From: Fontibacterium sp038145245
GTDB lineage: Bacteria; Pseudomonadota; Alphaproteobacteria; Pelagibacterales; Pelagibacteraceae
DNA length: 63,628 nucleotides
Assembly (NCBI GenBank): GCA_038145245.1
Contig: JAYQPI010000003.1
Location: 1 to 63,628, forward strand
Direction: 5' to 3'
Each line of letters begins with the position of its first letter. Positions within the stretch are counted from its first letter, which is position 1. Position numbers and translations under genes: made by a program. The notes beneath the pieces were generated by a model. It ran no database searches and was not told where the DNA came from. It saw nothing but the letters and a program-made list of their open reading frames with translations. Of this stretch, positions 1 through 8,300 are shown piece after piece.

Positions 1-2072
1 TGAAGAAAAATATTAAATACATCTGGATGAGCTTTTTCAACTTCATCAAATAAAATCACTTGGTAAGGTCTACGTCTAACAGCTTCCGTTAACGCGCCAC
101 CTTGATCATAACCCACATATCCTGGAGGGGCACCAATTAATCTGCTGACAGAGTGCTTTTCCATATACTCTGACATATCAATTCTAATCATTGCGTTTTG
201 ATCATCAAATAAGAATGATGCAAGGGCTTTGCTTAGTTCTGTTTTACCAACCCCTGTTGGTCCTAAGAAAAGGAATGAACCAAGAGGTCTGTTTGGATCT
301 TGAATACCAGCTTTTGATCTTCTTACCGCATTACTTACAGAAGTAATTGCCTCTTTTTGACCAATCACTTTTGTTGAGATGACTTTTTCCATTGATAAAA
401 TTTTTTGTCTTTCTCCTTCTAATAATTTATCAATTTGAATTCCTGTCCATTTAGAAACCACAGCTGCAATTTCATTCTCGCCCACTTCTTTATTTAAAGT
501 TTTATACTGACCCAAAACTCCTTTATCTTGTTCTTTTAATTTCTTTTCTAATTCAGGAAGTTTGCCATACATAATTTCACTGGCTTTTGTTAAATCACCT
601 TTTTTTTGATAATTATTTAATAAAACTCTATTACGTTCAATTTCTTCTTTGATCTTTTGAACCGATTGAATCTGATTTTTTTCTTTTGCCCAAACCTCTG
701 TAAGAGAGGCTGATTTTTTATCTAATTCAGCAATTTTTTCATCTAGTTCTTTTAATCGAATTTTTGAAAGTGAATCGTCTTCTTTTTTTAAAGCTTCTCT
801 TTCAATTTTTAACTGAATAGCTTTTCTATCAATCTCATCAATATTCTCTGGTTTTGAATCTATTTCCATTCGAAGCTTACTTGATGCTTCATCCATTAAA
901 TCAATTGCTTTGTCGGGTAAGAATCTATCAGTAATGTAACGGTTCGAAAGCACCGCTGCTGATACAAGCGCATTATCTGAAATGTGCACCCCGTGATGCA
1001 TTTCATATTTTTCTTTAAGACCTCTTAAGATTGAGATTGTATCTTCAACAGTTGGCTGCGTTACAAATACTGGTTGAAACCTTCTAGTTAATGCTGCATC
1101 TTTTTCTACATACTTTCTGTATTCAGCAAGTGTTGTAGCGCCAATACAATGCAACTCTCCTCTTGCAAGGGCTGGCTTTAACATATTGGATGCATCCATA
1201 GATCCATCGCCTGCGCCTGCACCAACTAATGTGTGCATTTCATCAATAAATACGATGACTTCACCCTGCTGCGCTGTTATTTCTTTAAGAACAGCTTTTA
1301 ATCTTTCTTCAAACTCTCCTCTAAATTTTGCACCCGCAATTAACAAACCTAAATCTAATGCTAATAATTTTTTACCTCTTAAACTTTCAGGAACATCATC
1401 ATTAATAATTCTAAGTGCTAGTCCTTCAACAATAGCTGTTTTACCAACGCCAGGCTCTCCAATTAAGACTGGATTGTTTTTAGTTCTTCTTGAAAGAACT
1501 TGAATAGCGCGTCTAATCTCTTCATCACGGCCAATCACCGGATCTAATTTTCCATTTTTTGCTTTTTCAGTAATATCAATTGTATATTTTTTTAATGCTT
1601 CATAATTTGCATCGTCATTGGCATTGGTCACTTTTTGACCTTTTCGGGTAGTCTCCAGTACAGATTTAAATTTACTTAAGTTAAATCCATTATTTTGTAA
1701 TAATTTTAATAAACTTTTTTCAGTTTGCAGTATTGCCTCTAGTATATTTTCAACTGGAACATATTCATCCCCTTTTTGCTTTGAGATCTTTTTAGCTTCT
1801 TCAAGGGTGACCACGAATTCTTTTGATGCGCTAATCCCACCTGAATTTCCAGTGACGGAAGGTATTTTTCTTAATTCTTTTTCAATAGCTACCTTGGTAG
1901 TTTTTAAATCTAATCCTGCAGGTTCTAATAATAATGATGCAGTATCATCATCCTCAATAATACCGCTTAATAAATGAACAGGTTGTAATAACTGATGATT
2001 TTGCATCATCGCTAAAACCTGCGCTGAATTTAATATTTCTTTTGATCGTTCTGTAAACTTGTTCAAATCCAT
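1..2072 (-). CDS. clpB: ATP-dependent disaggregase ClpB (C-terminus beyond window)
   Basis: Hsp100 chaperone that rescues aggregated proteins with DnaK in the cytoplasm. About 690 residues are visible. An N-terminal Clp repeat domain (about 1-145) is followed by AAA-1 with Walker A GEPGVGKTA near residue 206 and FIDEMHTLVGAGAG, a charged coiled-coil middle domain (about 400-520) that distinguishes ClpB from ClpA/ClpC, and AAA-2 with GPTGVGKTEL and VILFDEVEKAHPDV at the window edge. The C-terminal part, about 170 residues in a normal ClpB, lies to the left. I chose the start at 2072 (MDLNKFTERSKEIL), which aligns with ClpB N-termini; an in-frame ATG at 2081 would add only MLV. The gene is divergent from the small gene at 2204. 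Confidence 0.97.
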   Translation of the reverse strand, partial: MDLNKFTERSKEILNSAQVLAMMQNHQLLQPVHLLSGIIEDDDTASLLLEPAGLDLKTTKVAIEKELRKIPSVTGNSGGISASKEFVVTLEEAKKISKQKGDEYVPVENILEAILQTEKSLLKLLQNNGFNLSKFKSVLETTRKGQKVTNANDDANYEALKKYTIDITEKAKNGKLDPVIGRDEEIRRAIQVLSRRTKNNPVLIGEPGVGKTAIVEGLALRIINDDVPESLRGKKLLALDLGLLIAGAKFRGEFEERLKAVLKEITAQQGEVIVFIDEMHTLVGAGAGDGSMDASNMLKPALARGELHCIGATTLAEYRKYVEKDAALTRRFQPVFVTQPTVEDTISILRGLKEKYEMHHGVHISDNALVSAAVLSNRYITDRFLPDKAIDLMDEASSKLRMEIDSKPENIDEIDRKAIQLKIEREALKKEDDSLSKIRLKELDEKIAELDKKSASLTEVWAKEKNQIQSVQKIKEEIERNRVLLNNYQKKGDLTKASEIMYGKLPELEKKLKEQDKGVLGQYKTLNKEVGENEIAAVVSKWTGIQIDKLLEGERQKILSMEKVISTKVIGQKEAITSVSNAVRRSKAGIQDPNRPLGSFLFLGPTGVGKTELSKALASFLFDDQNAMIRIDMSEYMEKHSVSRLIGAPPGYVGYDQGGALTEAVRRRPYQVILFDEVEKAHPDVFNIFL

Positions 2073-2079
2073 AACCAAC

Positions 2080-2106
2080 ATATGGTCATGATTTTAAGAG
2101 TTTCAA
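2080..2106 (-). promoter_or_regulatory. candidate heat-shock (sigma-32-like) promoter of clpB
   Basis: On the minus strand TTGAAA (2106-2101) is separated by 15 bases from CCATAT (2085-2080), resembling the sigma-32 pattern CTTGAAA - 13 to 17 - CCCCATNT. The expected start of transcription would fall at about 2073, directly against the clpB ATG at 2072, implying a leaderless or nearly leaderless message. clpB is a classic sigma-32 target, but the -10 half is incomplete, so this is tentative. Confidence 0.3.
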
Positions 2107-2155
2107 TGTTTTATAATGAAATAAAAATTCTTAATGACCCTTGAAATTGTGTGAT

Positions 2156-2184
2156 TTGATACAGATAAATAATTTAAGTATATA
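2156..2184 (+). promoter_or_regulatory. candidate sigma-70 promoter for the gene at 2204
   Basis: TTGATA (2156-2161), a 17-base spacer, then TATATA (2179-2184), overlapping a TATAAT two bases further on. It lies about 20 bases before the ATG at 2204. In such AT-rich DNA, good -10 matches are common, so the spacing is the main support. Confidence 0.35.
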
Positions 2185-2203
2185 ATATAGGTATTAATTA
2201 AAT

Positions 2204-2437
2204 ATGCTCAATAAAATCAAAAGACATTTAGAACTTGCTAATAAAGGTTACTTTGAACATATGTTTTTTGCCATGAAAATTGGTCTTAAATGTTTATGGT
2301 CATTTGTTACAGCGTTTGTGCACGCCATAAACCCAGCTTGGTTTGAATACACAACAAGTAGAAGAATTAAAAGAATGAATGATTTATTTCAAAAACCGAA
2401 AACTAGCACGGAAGACAAAACTTCTTATTCCAAATGA
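2204..2437 (+). CDS. DUF6356 family small protein
   Basis: A 77-residue protein resembling DUF6356: YFEHMFFAMKIGLKCLW around residue 17, then a hydrophobic stretch with FVHAINPAWFEYTTS and a basic end. One membrane-associated helix (about 25-45) is likely. Its function is unknown. Its 3' end overlaps the convergent MAPEG gene by 13 bases (2425-2437). The family assignment rests on remembered pattern similarity only. Confidence 0.7.
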   Translation: MLNKIKRHLELANKGYFEHMFFAMKIGLKCLWSFVTAFVHAINPAWFEYTTSRRIKRMNDLFQKPKTSTEDKTSYSK

Positions 2438-2820
2438 GCAAAATACTGCCAGTAAAGATATAGTAAATAAATGCAGTTAATTGCGTAAGAGAATAAAGTT
2501 GCCATCATCCCAATCGTTCTAAATAATAATTTTTCTTTTAACATGCTGTAAGCATGTGAAATTCTGCCCATTAAAAATATAATATTTATAAGAAGAACAT
2601 AAATTTGATTGGCATCTAATATTTCTAATAAAAAAGAAGAAATTATAAAAAAAACTGTAAATTCATAAAAATTTCCATGGGCTCTAATGGCTTTAGTTAA
2701 GTCTTTATTAAAGCCATCACCGTAGGGAACTCCAGCTGACTTTCTTGCCCTAATTGTAATAATAGTAAGGACTAAATAAAAAATTATAAAAATTATTGTA
2801 AATAAAATTGAAATATTCAT
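2425..2820 (-). CDS. MAPEG family membrane protein
   Basis: A 131-residue protein with four predicted membrane helices (about 3-22, 50-67, 71-88, 102-125). It carries the MAPEG signatures RAHGNFYEF (residues 46-54) and GRISHAYS (about 85-92). MAPEG proteins are integral membrane glutathione transferases or peroxidases and eicosanoid-related enzymes; bacterial members are mostly uncharacterised, so the substrate cannot be named. A palindrome resembling a Fur site lies 8 bases before its start codon. It is convergent with the gene at 2204. Confidence 0.88.
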   Translation of the reverse strand: MNISILFTIIFIIFYLVLTIITIRARKSAGVPYGDGFNKDLTKAIRAHGNFYEFTVFFIISSFLLEILDANQIYVLLINIIFLMGRISHAYSMLKEKLLFRTIGMMATLFSYAINCIYLLYLYWQYFAHLE

Positions 2821-2827
2821 CTAATTT

Positions 2828-2840
2828 AATGATTATCATT
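2828..2840. promoter_or_regulatory. Fur-like palindrome AATGATTATCATT
   Basis: A perfect 13-base inverted repeat around a central T, matching the core of the Fur consensus (AATGATAATCATT). It sits 8 bases upstream of the MAPEG start and 82 bases upstream of the plus-strand gene at 2922. In alphaproteobacteria Fur homologues often respond to manganese (Mur). No other site of this quality was noticed beside the iron genes at 14005-15661. AT-rich palindromes occur by chance, hence the modest confidence. Confidence 0.35.
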
Positions 2841-2921
2841 TTTATTTAATTTCTAAAGAACTTAAAACAATTATTTTTAACTCAGCTTGAATTCCGGCTT
2901 TATAGGTTTATATTCCTTGTC

Positions 2922-3158
2922 ATGTCAGAAATTGATAAAGGATTTTTCAACGCAATAAAAAACCAATTGGTAAGCTCAAGCATAGCAAGAGCAATCGTTT
3001 ACACTATAGGTCACATTATCATCGCTGCTACTTGTAATGTCATGATTACTGGATCAACTTTAGAACTTGCTGCAGTTGATGCAATTGTAGAACCATTGAT
3101 AAATGGTGTCTGGTATTATTTCTTAGATAAATTTTGGGCTAGTAAAATTAGCAAATAG
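2922..3158 (+). CDS. DUF2061-like small membrane protein
   Basis: A 78-residue protein with two membrane segments (about 18-40 and 45-70). The arrangement SIARAIVYTIGHIIIA, a central MITGSTLELAAVDAIVEP and a final WYYFLDKFW resembles DUF2061, whose members have RxxxKxxxWR, TGS and a terminal YYxHERxW. The function is unknown. The ATG at 2922 follows a short AT-rich leader. The next gene converges 10 bases downstream. Confidence 0.65.
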   Translation: MSEIDKGFFNAIKNQLVSSSIARAIVYTIGHIIIAATCNVMITGSTLELAAVDAIVEPLINGVWYYFLDKFWASKISK

Positions 3159-3168
3159 TAAAAAATTA

Positions 3169-3579
3169 TTATTTATTCTTTTGATAGTCTAAATAAGAAC
3201 CATAAGTGAGAGCTAAAGAGGAAAATAAGAATAAATAACTTCCAGATCCTGATAAATTAACATTATGACCAAGTAAGTTAGTAGATCGAGTCAAAATAAA
3301 TATAATCGTAAAAAAACTCGCTAAAACCCCAGATCCTACCTCCACAATAAAATTATGAGTTGGATCTACAAAAAATTTTTTTCTATTAAATACCTGATAA
3401 ACAGGCAAAATATAAAGAAGCATAAATAAAAAAGTATTCATTTGAAATGAACCTGCAGTGATGAATGCAGCATTTACCCACGGTAAGAATAAAGAAATAA
3501 AAGCAAAAAAAGTTGATACTAAAATAATTAATTGTCCCTTATCAAGATTTTTAGAATTAATTTTAATATCAATTTTCAT
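3169..3579 (-). CDS. hypothetical four-helix membrane protein
   Basis: I do not recognise this 136-residue protein. It has a short basic N-terminus (about 1-15) and four hydrophobic segments (about 16-36, 45-65, 80-98, 112-128). The first helix ends in FLPWVN, a pattern common in small bacterial membrane proteins. There are no catalytic motifs. It stands alone between a convergent neighbour and the aminotransferase upstream, with an 82-base gap. Confidence 0.6.
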   Translation of the reverse strand: MKIDIKINSKNLDKGQLIILVSTFFAFISLFLPWVNAAFITAGSFQMNTFLFMLLYILPVYQVFNRKKFFVDPTHNFIVEVGSGVLASFFTIIFILTRSTNLLGHNVNLSGSGSYLFLFSSLALTYGSYLDYQKNK

Positions 3580-3661
3580 AAGTGTTCTTAAATAAATTAT
3601 ATTAAAATTAATGTAAAATGTTTTAATAAATGTCTAATATTTAACAAGGTGTCACTACAAT

Positions 3662-4513
3662 TTAAATGGCATTTTCTATTGCTTGCTTAATATATTCTGC
3701 TCGAAGTGCTGTCGTAAATTTTCCAGGTTTACCATCACCGATTTGATTAGAATTAATTCTTACAACTGGCATAACAAAAGCTGTTGCTGATGTAATAAAA
3801 GCTTCATGGGCTGATTGCGCATCTTGCAATGAAATATTTTTAGTTACTACCTCATAACCTAAATCTTTTGCACATTTAAAAATTGCATCTCTTGTGATCC
3901 CACTTAAAATTAAATTATCGGCATGTCTGGTCATAATGATTTTACCTTTGATAATCCAAGCGTTATTAGAACTGCCTTCGGTAATATAACCTTGTCTAAT
4001 CATCCAAGCATCGTCAAAACCTTTTTTTGTGGCTTCTGTTTTTGCCATACTTGCATAAAGTAATTGCGTTGTTTTAATATCGCAGCGTTTCCACCTCAAA
4101 TCATCAAGAGTCATAACTTTAATTCCATTTTTAGCTCCTTCAGACTCAATAATCTTTTTCTCTTGCGTGAACGCAAGAACCGTTGGTTTAATTTCATCTT
4201 TTGGCATATCAAAACTTCTATCGACTACTCCTCTAGTTACTTGAAGATAAATCATTCCTTCTTGTAGATTATTTAATTCAATTAATTTTCTATGAAATGC
4301 CAATATGTCTTTATGATTTAACATCTTTTTAAATTTTAACTCAGTCATAGAACGATCTAATCGTTTCATGTGATTATTAAAATCTATTAGTTTTCCATTT
4401 AGTACGGATGTTACTTCGTATAAAGAGTCTGAAAATAAAAGACCTCGATCAAAGACTGAAACTTTCGCTTCATCTTCTTTTTTAAATTCTCCGTTTATGT
4501 AAACTTGTCTCAT
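3662..4513 (-). CDS. dat: D-amino-acid aminotransferase (class IV)
   Basis: PLP enzyme of fold type IV, 283 residues, usual family length. The N-terminus VYINGEFKKEDEAKVSVFDRG is typical, and RCDIKTTQLL near residue 143 carries the PLP lysine in the D-alanine aminotransferase context (RCDIK). The ITEGSSNNAWII segment binds the cofactor phosphate. The likely role is interconversion of D-alanine and D-glutamate with 2-oxoacids, supplying D-glutamate for peptidoglycan. Branched-chain aminotransferase is the main alternative, but the CDIK motif favours D-amino acids. Confidence 0.85.
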   Translation of the reverse strand: MRQVYINGEFKKEDEAKVSVFDRGLLFSDSLYEVTSVLNGKLIDFNNHMKRLDRSMTELKFKKMLNHKDILAFHRKLIELNNLQEGMIYLQVTRGVVDRSFDMPKDEIKPTVLAFTQEKKIIESEGAKNGIKVMTLDDLRWKRCDIKTTQLLYASMAKTEATKKGFDDAWMIRQGYITEGSSNNAWIIKGKIIMTRHADNLILSGITRDAIFKCAKDLGYEVVTKNISLQDAQSAHEAFITSATAFVMPVVRINSNQIGDGKPGKFTTALRAEYIKQAIENAI

Positions 4514-4584
4514 AACAATTGGTATCTATTAAACAAAAGTTCTTAAATAATAAATAGAAAACTTATAATTAAATTTAAAAAGAT

Positions 4585-4782
4585 TTATTGAGGAACTGAG
4601 CAACTCATATCCTGCCCACAACACAATGGACTTTTAATTTTTCCATGACCGTTTGGGCATTCACAAATCTGAACTTTTTGTCCATTGTCTAGTTTTAATG
4701 AAGCATCTTTAAGAGGTGCATCACATTTTCCACAAGTAACATTTGCGGACATTTTACATTTTGGACACTCATATGTTGCCAT
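4585..4782 (-). CDS. cysteine-rich zinc-ribbon miniprotein
   Basis: A 65-residue soluble protein with nine cysteines and one histidine: C6-x2-C9, C17-x2-C20, C40-x-C42, H46, C54-C55 and C61. The first two pairs look like a zinc knuckle, and PLCCGQDMSC near the end resembles the PxCCGxxM motif of desulforedoxin-type metal sites. It may therefore bind zinc or iron. No function can be named. The reading frame is ATG-initiated and free of neighbours on its strand. Confidence 0.7.
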   Translation of the reverse strand: MATYECPKCKMSANVTCGKCDAPLKDASLKLDNGQKVQICECPNGHGKIKSPLCCGQDMSCSVPQ

Positions 4783-4823
4783 ATAAATTAAACTTAATAT
4801 TATATTTTAAAAAAGCAATAGAT

Positions 4824-5600
4824 ATGAAATTCATTTTGAGCATTTTTTTTCTACTTACTCTAACTATAAATGGGAAAGCCGGTCAAAATTGTGCTGTTAT
4901 TTTAATGCACGGTAAATGGGGTCTTCCTTCTTCCCCTTATTTAAAAATACTATCAGAAAAAATTGAAAAATTATGCGTAGTTGAAAGACCTGAAATGCCT
5001 TGGAGTAGAAATAGAAATTACGATCAAACTTATGAAAGTTTATTAAGTGAACTTCAAAAAAAATCAGAAAACTATAGAAAAAATGGTATTAAAAAAATAA
5101 TTTTTGCAGGTCATAGCTTTGGAGCGAATGCATCTATGGCATATCAAGCTTATATCGGTGATGCAAACGCCTTAATTGCTTTAGCTCCTGGTCATTCTCC
5201 TAACGACATGTACTATAAAATACAAGGTCATTCATGGATTATAAATCAGGCAAAAAAAAACTTTGATGAAGGCAAACCTGAAACTTTAATGAAATTTACA
5301 GATTATAATTCTGGACGAAAAAAAGATTTTGATCATATAAGAGCGGATGTTTTATTTTCCTATTTTAATCCTGATGGATTAGGACACATGGCAAAGACTG
5401 CAAAAGAATTCAAAAAAGCAATTCCATTTTTATATATTGAGGGAGAAAAGGACCTTATAAAAGTTGGTAAAAACTACTCATTTGAAAAAACTCCTTTTCA
5501 TCCAATGAGTAAATATCAAACTGTAGTGGCAGATCATGCTATGACGCCTGAAGTGGCAAGCGATCTTGTAATTGAGTGGCTTAAGGAAATAATCAAATAG
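4824..5600 (+). CDS. exported alpha/beta hydrolase
   Basis: A 258-residue protein. The start at 4824 is preferred because it gives a clean signal peptide (MKFILSIFFLLTLTINGKAG); an in-frame ATG at 4743 would overlap the opposite-strand miniprotein start and bury the signal. HGKWG supplies the oxyanion region, GHSFGAN (about residue 96) the nucleophilic serine elbow, and DHAMTPE near the C-terminus a likely catalytic histidine. It is probably periplasmic. The substrate is unknown; esterase or dienelactone-hydrolase-like activity is possible. It is convergent with cytochrome b561, one base apart. Confidence 0.75.
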   Translation: MKFILSIFFLLTLTINGKAGQNCAVILMHGKWGLPSSPYLKILSEKIEKLCVVERPEMPWSRNRNYDQTYESLLSELQKKSENYRKNGIKKIIFAGHSFGANASMAYQAYIGDANALIALAPGHSPNDMYYKIQGHSWIINQAKKNFDEGKPETLMKFTDYNSGRKKDFDHIRADVLFSYFNPDGLGHMAKTAKEFKKAIPFLYIEGEKDLIKVGKNYSFEKTPFHPMSKYQTVVADHAMTPEVASDLVIEWLKEIIK

Positions 5601-5601
5601 T

Positions 5602-6138
5602 CTAATACCACATTCTTTTTAATGTTTTATCTTTTAAAAAGTAATGGTGATATAAAGTTGCTAAAATATGTAACGCCACAAAAGCAATAAATATATAGAC
5701 AGATATAGTGTGAATATCTTTAGCAATCTTTCCAATTTCTTCATTCTTTTCAACAAGCGCTGGCACTGAAAACAGTCCAAAGACATTAAAAGGCCCTCCT
5801 CTAGCTGATGAATAAGTCCAACCACTAAAAGTCACCACTAATAAAATAAAATAAAAAAAATAATGAACAAACTTTGATATTTTATTTAACAAATTATTTT
5901 GCGATAAAGGAGTTGGAACTAAATTAACAAGTCTCCAAAAAAATCTTAGAATAATTAAAACTATTACTAAGATTCCTGTGGATTTATGAAAATTAAATAA
6001 AAAAGAACGAAAAGGTCCTTTATCTAAATCTCCCATGAAAGAACCTAGGATAAAATTAAATAAGATAATAAAAGCCATAATCCAGTGAAAGTTTTTACTA
6101 ACTACACCGTAATTAGATAAAGTATTTTTTAAAGCCAT
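5602..6138 (-). CDS. cytochrome b561 family protein
   Basis: A 178-residue integral membrane haem protein of the bacterial b561 (CybB) type. There are four helices (about 18-36, 50-70, 88-108, 145-166), with histidines at KNFHWIMA (helix 1), FNFHKSTG, KFVHYFFYF and ALHILATLYHH suited to bis-His haem b ligation. Bacterial b561 proteins oxidise ubiquinol, with superoxide as an acceptor known for E. coli CybB. It begins 1 base after lrgB and is probably in one operon with lrgA-lrgB. Confidence 0.88.
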   Translation of the reverse strand: MALKNTLSNYGVVSKNFHWIMAFIILFNFILGSFMGDLDKGPFRSFLFNFHKSTGILVIVLIILRFFWRLVNLVPTPLSQNNLLNKISKFVHYFFYFILLVVTFSGWTYSSARGGPFNVFGLFSVPALVEKNEEIGKIAKDIHTISVYIFIAFVALHILATLYHHYFLKDKTLKRMWY

Positions 6139-6139
6139 C

Positions 6140-6871
6140 TCAAAAAATATTAAATAATTTAAATAAAAGTGGAACTAAAATTGAGGTTGCAATACCATTA
6201 AGTCCAAGCGCTAAAGCTGCAAAGACTCCTGCCGTTTCATTTCTGCTCATTGCTCTTGCTGTACCAAGTCCATGTGATGCCAGGCCTAAACCAAATCCAC
6301 GTGCAGACATATCTTTTAATTTTAAAAAATCTAATGCAAAAGTTCCAAATGATGCGCCCATAATTCCAGTTAAAATTGTTATAATTGCAGTCAGTGAAGG
6401 AATTCCACCAATCAAATCTGCAATACCCATAGCGATTGGAGCGGTTGCACTTCTTGGAAGCATACTAAATATAACTTGATCATCTATTTTAAAAATTTCG
6501 CACAAAATAAACGTGGAAATAATAGCAAATAAACTTCCAATAATTAACGAAACTGAAATGCTCAGCGCTTCTTTTTGTATAACTTTAAATTGTTTATAGA
6601 TTGGAATTGCAAGAGCAACGGTTGCCGGCCCCAACATAAAATGAATAAATTTTGCACCATCGAAATATCTTTCATAAGAAATATTTAAATTAATTAATAC
6701 CAGTGAAATAATTAAAATTGAAATTGCAACTGGATTAACGAGTGGAAATAATTTTGATTTTTTATAAAGATAATCACCTATTAAATATGAACCTATGGTC
6801 AACGTTAACCAAAATAAAGGTTCAGCCTGTAAATAAACCCAAATGCTATAAAGTTTGTCTTTTTGAATCAT
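6140..6871 (-). CDS. lrgB: LrgB family inner-membrane protein
   Basis: A 243-residue polytopic protein with the LrgB hallmarks: FMLGPATVALAIPIYKQ (about 80-96), LPRSATAPIAMGIA (about 137-150) and GLGLASHGLGTARAM (about 193-207). LrgB homologues act with LrgA/CidA in murein-hydrolase control and, in other organisms, in glycolate or pyruvate transport. The 4-base overlap with lrgA (6868-6871) indicates translational coupling. Which of the two functions applies cannot be decided from the sequence. Confidence 0.92.
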   Translation of the reverse strand: MIQKDKLYSIWVYLQAEPLFWLTLTIGSYLIGDYLYKKSKLFPLVNPVAISILIISLVLINLNISYERYFDGAKFIHFMLGPATVALAIPIYKQFKVIQKEALSISVSLIIGSLFAIISTFILCEIFKIDDQVIFSMLPRSATAPIAMGIADLIGGIPSLTAIITILTGIMGASFGTFALDFLKLKDMSARGFGLGLASHGLGTARAMSRNETAGVFAALALGLNGIATSILVPLLFKLFNIF

Positions 6872-7239
6872 TTTTTGTTAATCCGCTTATTAATTTTCTC
6901 CATTAAAAATGCGGTAATCCCGATGGTTAGAATAGTTGAGATAAAAACAATCACTAAAACTTTAAATAAGTTACTCTCTAAGTAAGAAAGATGCATCACA
7001 ACTCCAACGCCGATAGGTACAAATAAAAGTGACAGATATCCTAAAATATAATTTGAAGTATTTACGACATCCTTTTTTAAATTAGCTACAGCTGCGGTTT
7101 TAAATTTTTTTAGAAATATTAATGTAACAAGAAGAAGAATAAGTCCTATCACTGGACCTGGTATACGCATTTCAAAAAATTTTTTTAAAGCTTCTCCTAA
7201 AAGCTGATAAAAGAAAATAACAAATATAGCACGAAGCAT
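6868..7239 (-). CDS. lrgA: LrgA/CidA family holin-like protein
   Basis: A 123-residue protein with four hydrophobic helices and the family pattern RIPGPVIGLILL (about 25-36) followed by LLFVPIGVGVV (about 71-81). It is the usual partner of LrgB and begins the lrgA-lrgB-b561 operon. The ATG at 7239 has 52 bases of AT-rich leader before azlD, which is on the same strand. Confidence 0.9.
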   Translation of the reverse strand: MLRAIFVIFFYQLLGEALKKFFEMRIPGPVIGLILLLVTLIFLKKFKTAAVANLKKDVVNTSNYILGYLSLLFVPIGVGVVMHLSYLESNLFKVLVIVFISTILTIGITAFLMEKINKRINKK

Positions 7240-7291
7240 TAGATTAAATCTTTAAGCTATCTTGAAATACTAAGCAATATGATCAAAATTA

Positions 7292-7603
7292 TTAAGTCAA
7301 AAAAATTAATAACCACAAAACAGCAAGACCTGAAAAAATAGTAGCAATTACATTCTCTGTTAAATAACCAATTAACACCGCAATTAAAGCAGCTAAAATT
7401 TTTGGATTATCTACAAATGTTAACTGACCTGTGGAATTTAAAAATATAGCTGGAAAAATAATTGCTGGAAATACTGCGCTTGGAACATAGCTTAGAACTA
7501 ATTTTATGCGTGGTGAAAAATAATCTTTTTTTAGTAATGCAATCATTGAAAAACGAGTAAAGAAAGTAACAAAACCTGCAGATATTAATGCTAACCAAAT
7601 CAT
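7292..7603 (-). CDS. azlD: AzlD family branched-chain amino acid exporter subunit
   Basis: A 103-residue membrane protein. FVTFFTRFSMIAL at the N-terminus and LSYVPSAVFPAIIFPAI in the second helix are the AzlD signatures. With AzlC it forms an exporter of branched-chain amino acids, shown for BrnFE and YgaZH; the actual substrate here is inferred. It begins 1 base after azlC. Confidence 0.9.
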   Translation of the reverse strand: MIWLALISAGFVTFFTRFSMIALLKKDYFSPRIKLVLSYVPSAVFPAIIFPAIFLNSTGQLTFVDNPKILAALIAVLIGYLTENVIATIFSGLAVLWLLIFLT

Positions 7604-7604
7604 T

Positions 7605-8300
7605 TTATTTTTTAAAAAATTTTGTATGAGTTAATCCATAAGCAACTAAAATTCCAGCAGCTGCAGCTACAATAATGTAAGTTCTAAGAGGTAAATTAAA
7701 AAAAATTACCGCAAAAACACCTGATGTGATCGCAACAATTAAATGATCTATTTTTTTCATATCTACAATAATTAATGAAATAAAAGTTAATGGGATCGCA
7801 AAAGCTAAATTTAATTCTTTTGGAATAACCTCGCCAACAACAATTCCAGCAATTGTTGACAATTGCCAAATAAACCAAAGTGTAAATCCTGAACCTAATA
7901 AATGATAATGTCTGAATTTATTATTTAATTGATTTTTAAAATATTTTTGAGAAACAATAAAAGCTTGATCTGTTAGAAAATAAGATAAAATAATTTTCCA
8001 AAATAATTTCAATTTTGTCAAATATTGCGCGATTACGGCACTATATAAAAAATGTCTTGAATTTATAATTGCAACAGAACTTACAATAACAGGAATTGTT
8101 GCTCCGCTAGTAAAAAGTTGTGCAAAAGCAAGTTGTGATGATCCTGCAAAAATTATCATCGACATTAAAAAAGTAATAGTCGCTCCTAGTCCAGACTCAA
8201 TACCTATAACTCCAAAAATTATTCCAAAAGGAACGACCGGGATTAATAAAGGAATAACATCCTTACATCCCAATATAAAAATTCTAAGTTTGATTTTCAT
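7605..8300 (-). CDS. azlC: AzlC family branched-chain amino acid exporter subunit
   Basis: A 231-residue polytopic protein with PFGIIFGVIGIESGLG (about 23-38), MIIFAGSSQLAFAQL (about 48-62) and INSRHFLYSAVIAQYL (about 80-95), all conserved in AzlC/YgaZ/BrnF. It is the large subunit of the exporter and is followed at once by azlD. It is divergent from kup across 183 bases. Confidence 0.92.
   Translation of the reverse strand: MKIKLRIFILGCKDVIPLLIPVVPFGIIFGVIGIESGLGATITFLMSMIIFAGSSQLAFAQLFTSGATIPVIVSSVAIINSRHFLYSAVIAQYLTKLKLFWKIILSYFLTDQAFIVSQKYFKNQLNNKFRHYHLLGSGFTLWFIWQLSTIAGIVVGEVIPKELNLAFAIPLTFISLIIVDMKKIDHLIVAITSGVFAVIFFNLPLRTYIIVAAAAGILVAYGLTHTKFFKK

Noticed and set aside
1186..1503. Long open frame antisense to clpB
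   Set aside because: It is the complement of conserved ClpB sequence, and its own product has no domain or membrane pattern.
4743..4823. N-terminal extension of the exported hydrolase
   Set aside because: It would place 27 polar and hydrophobic residues before a clean signal peptide and overlap the start of the Cys-rich gene.
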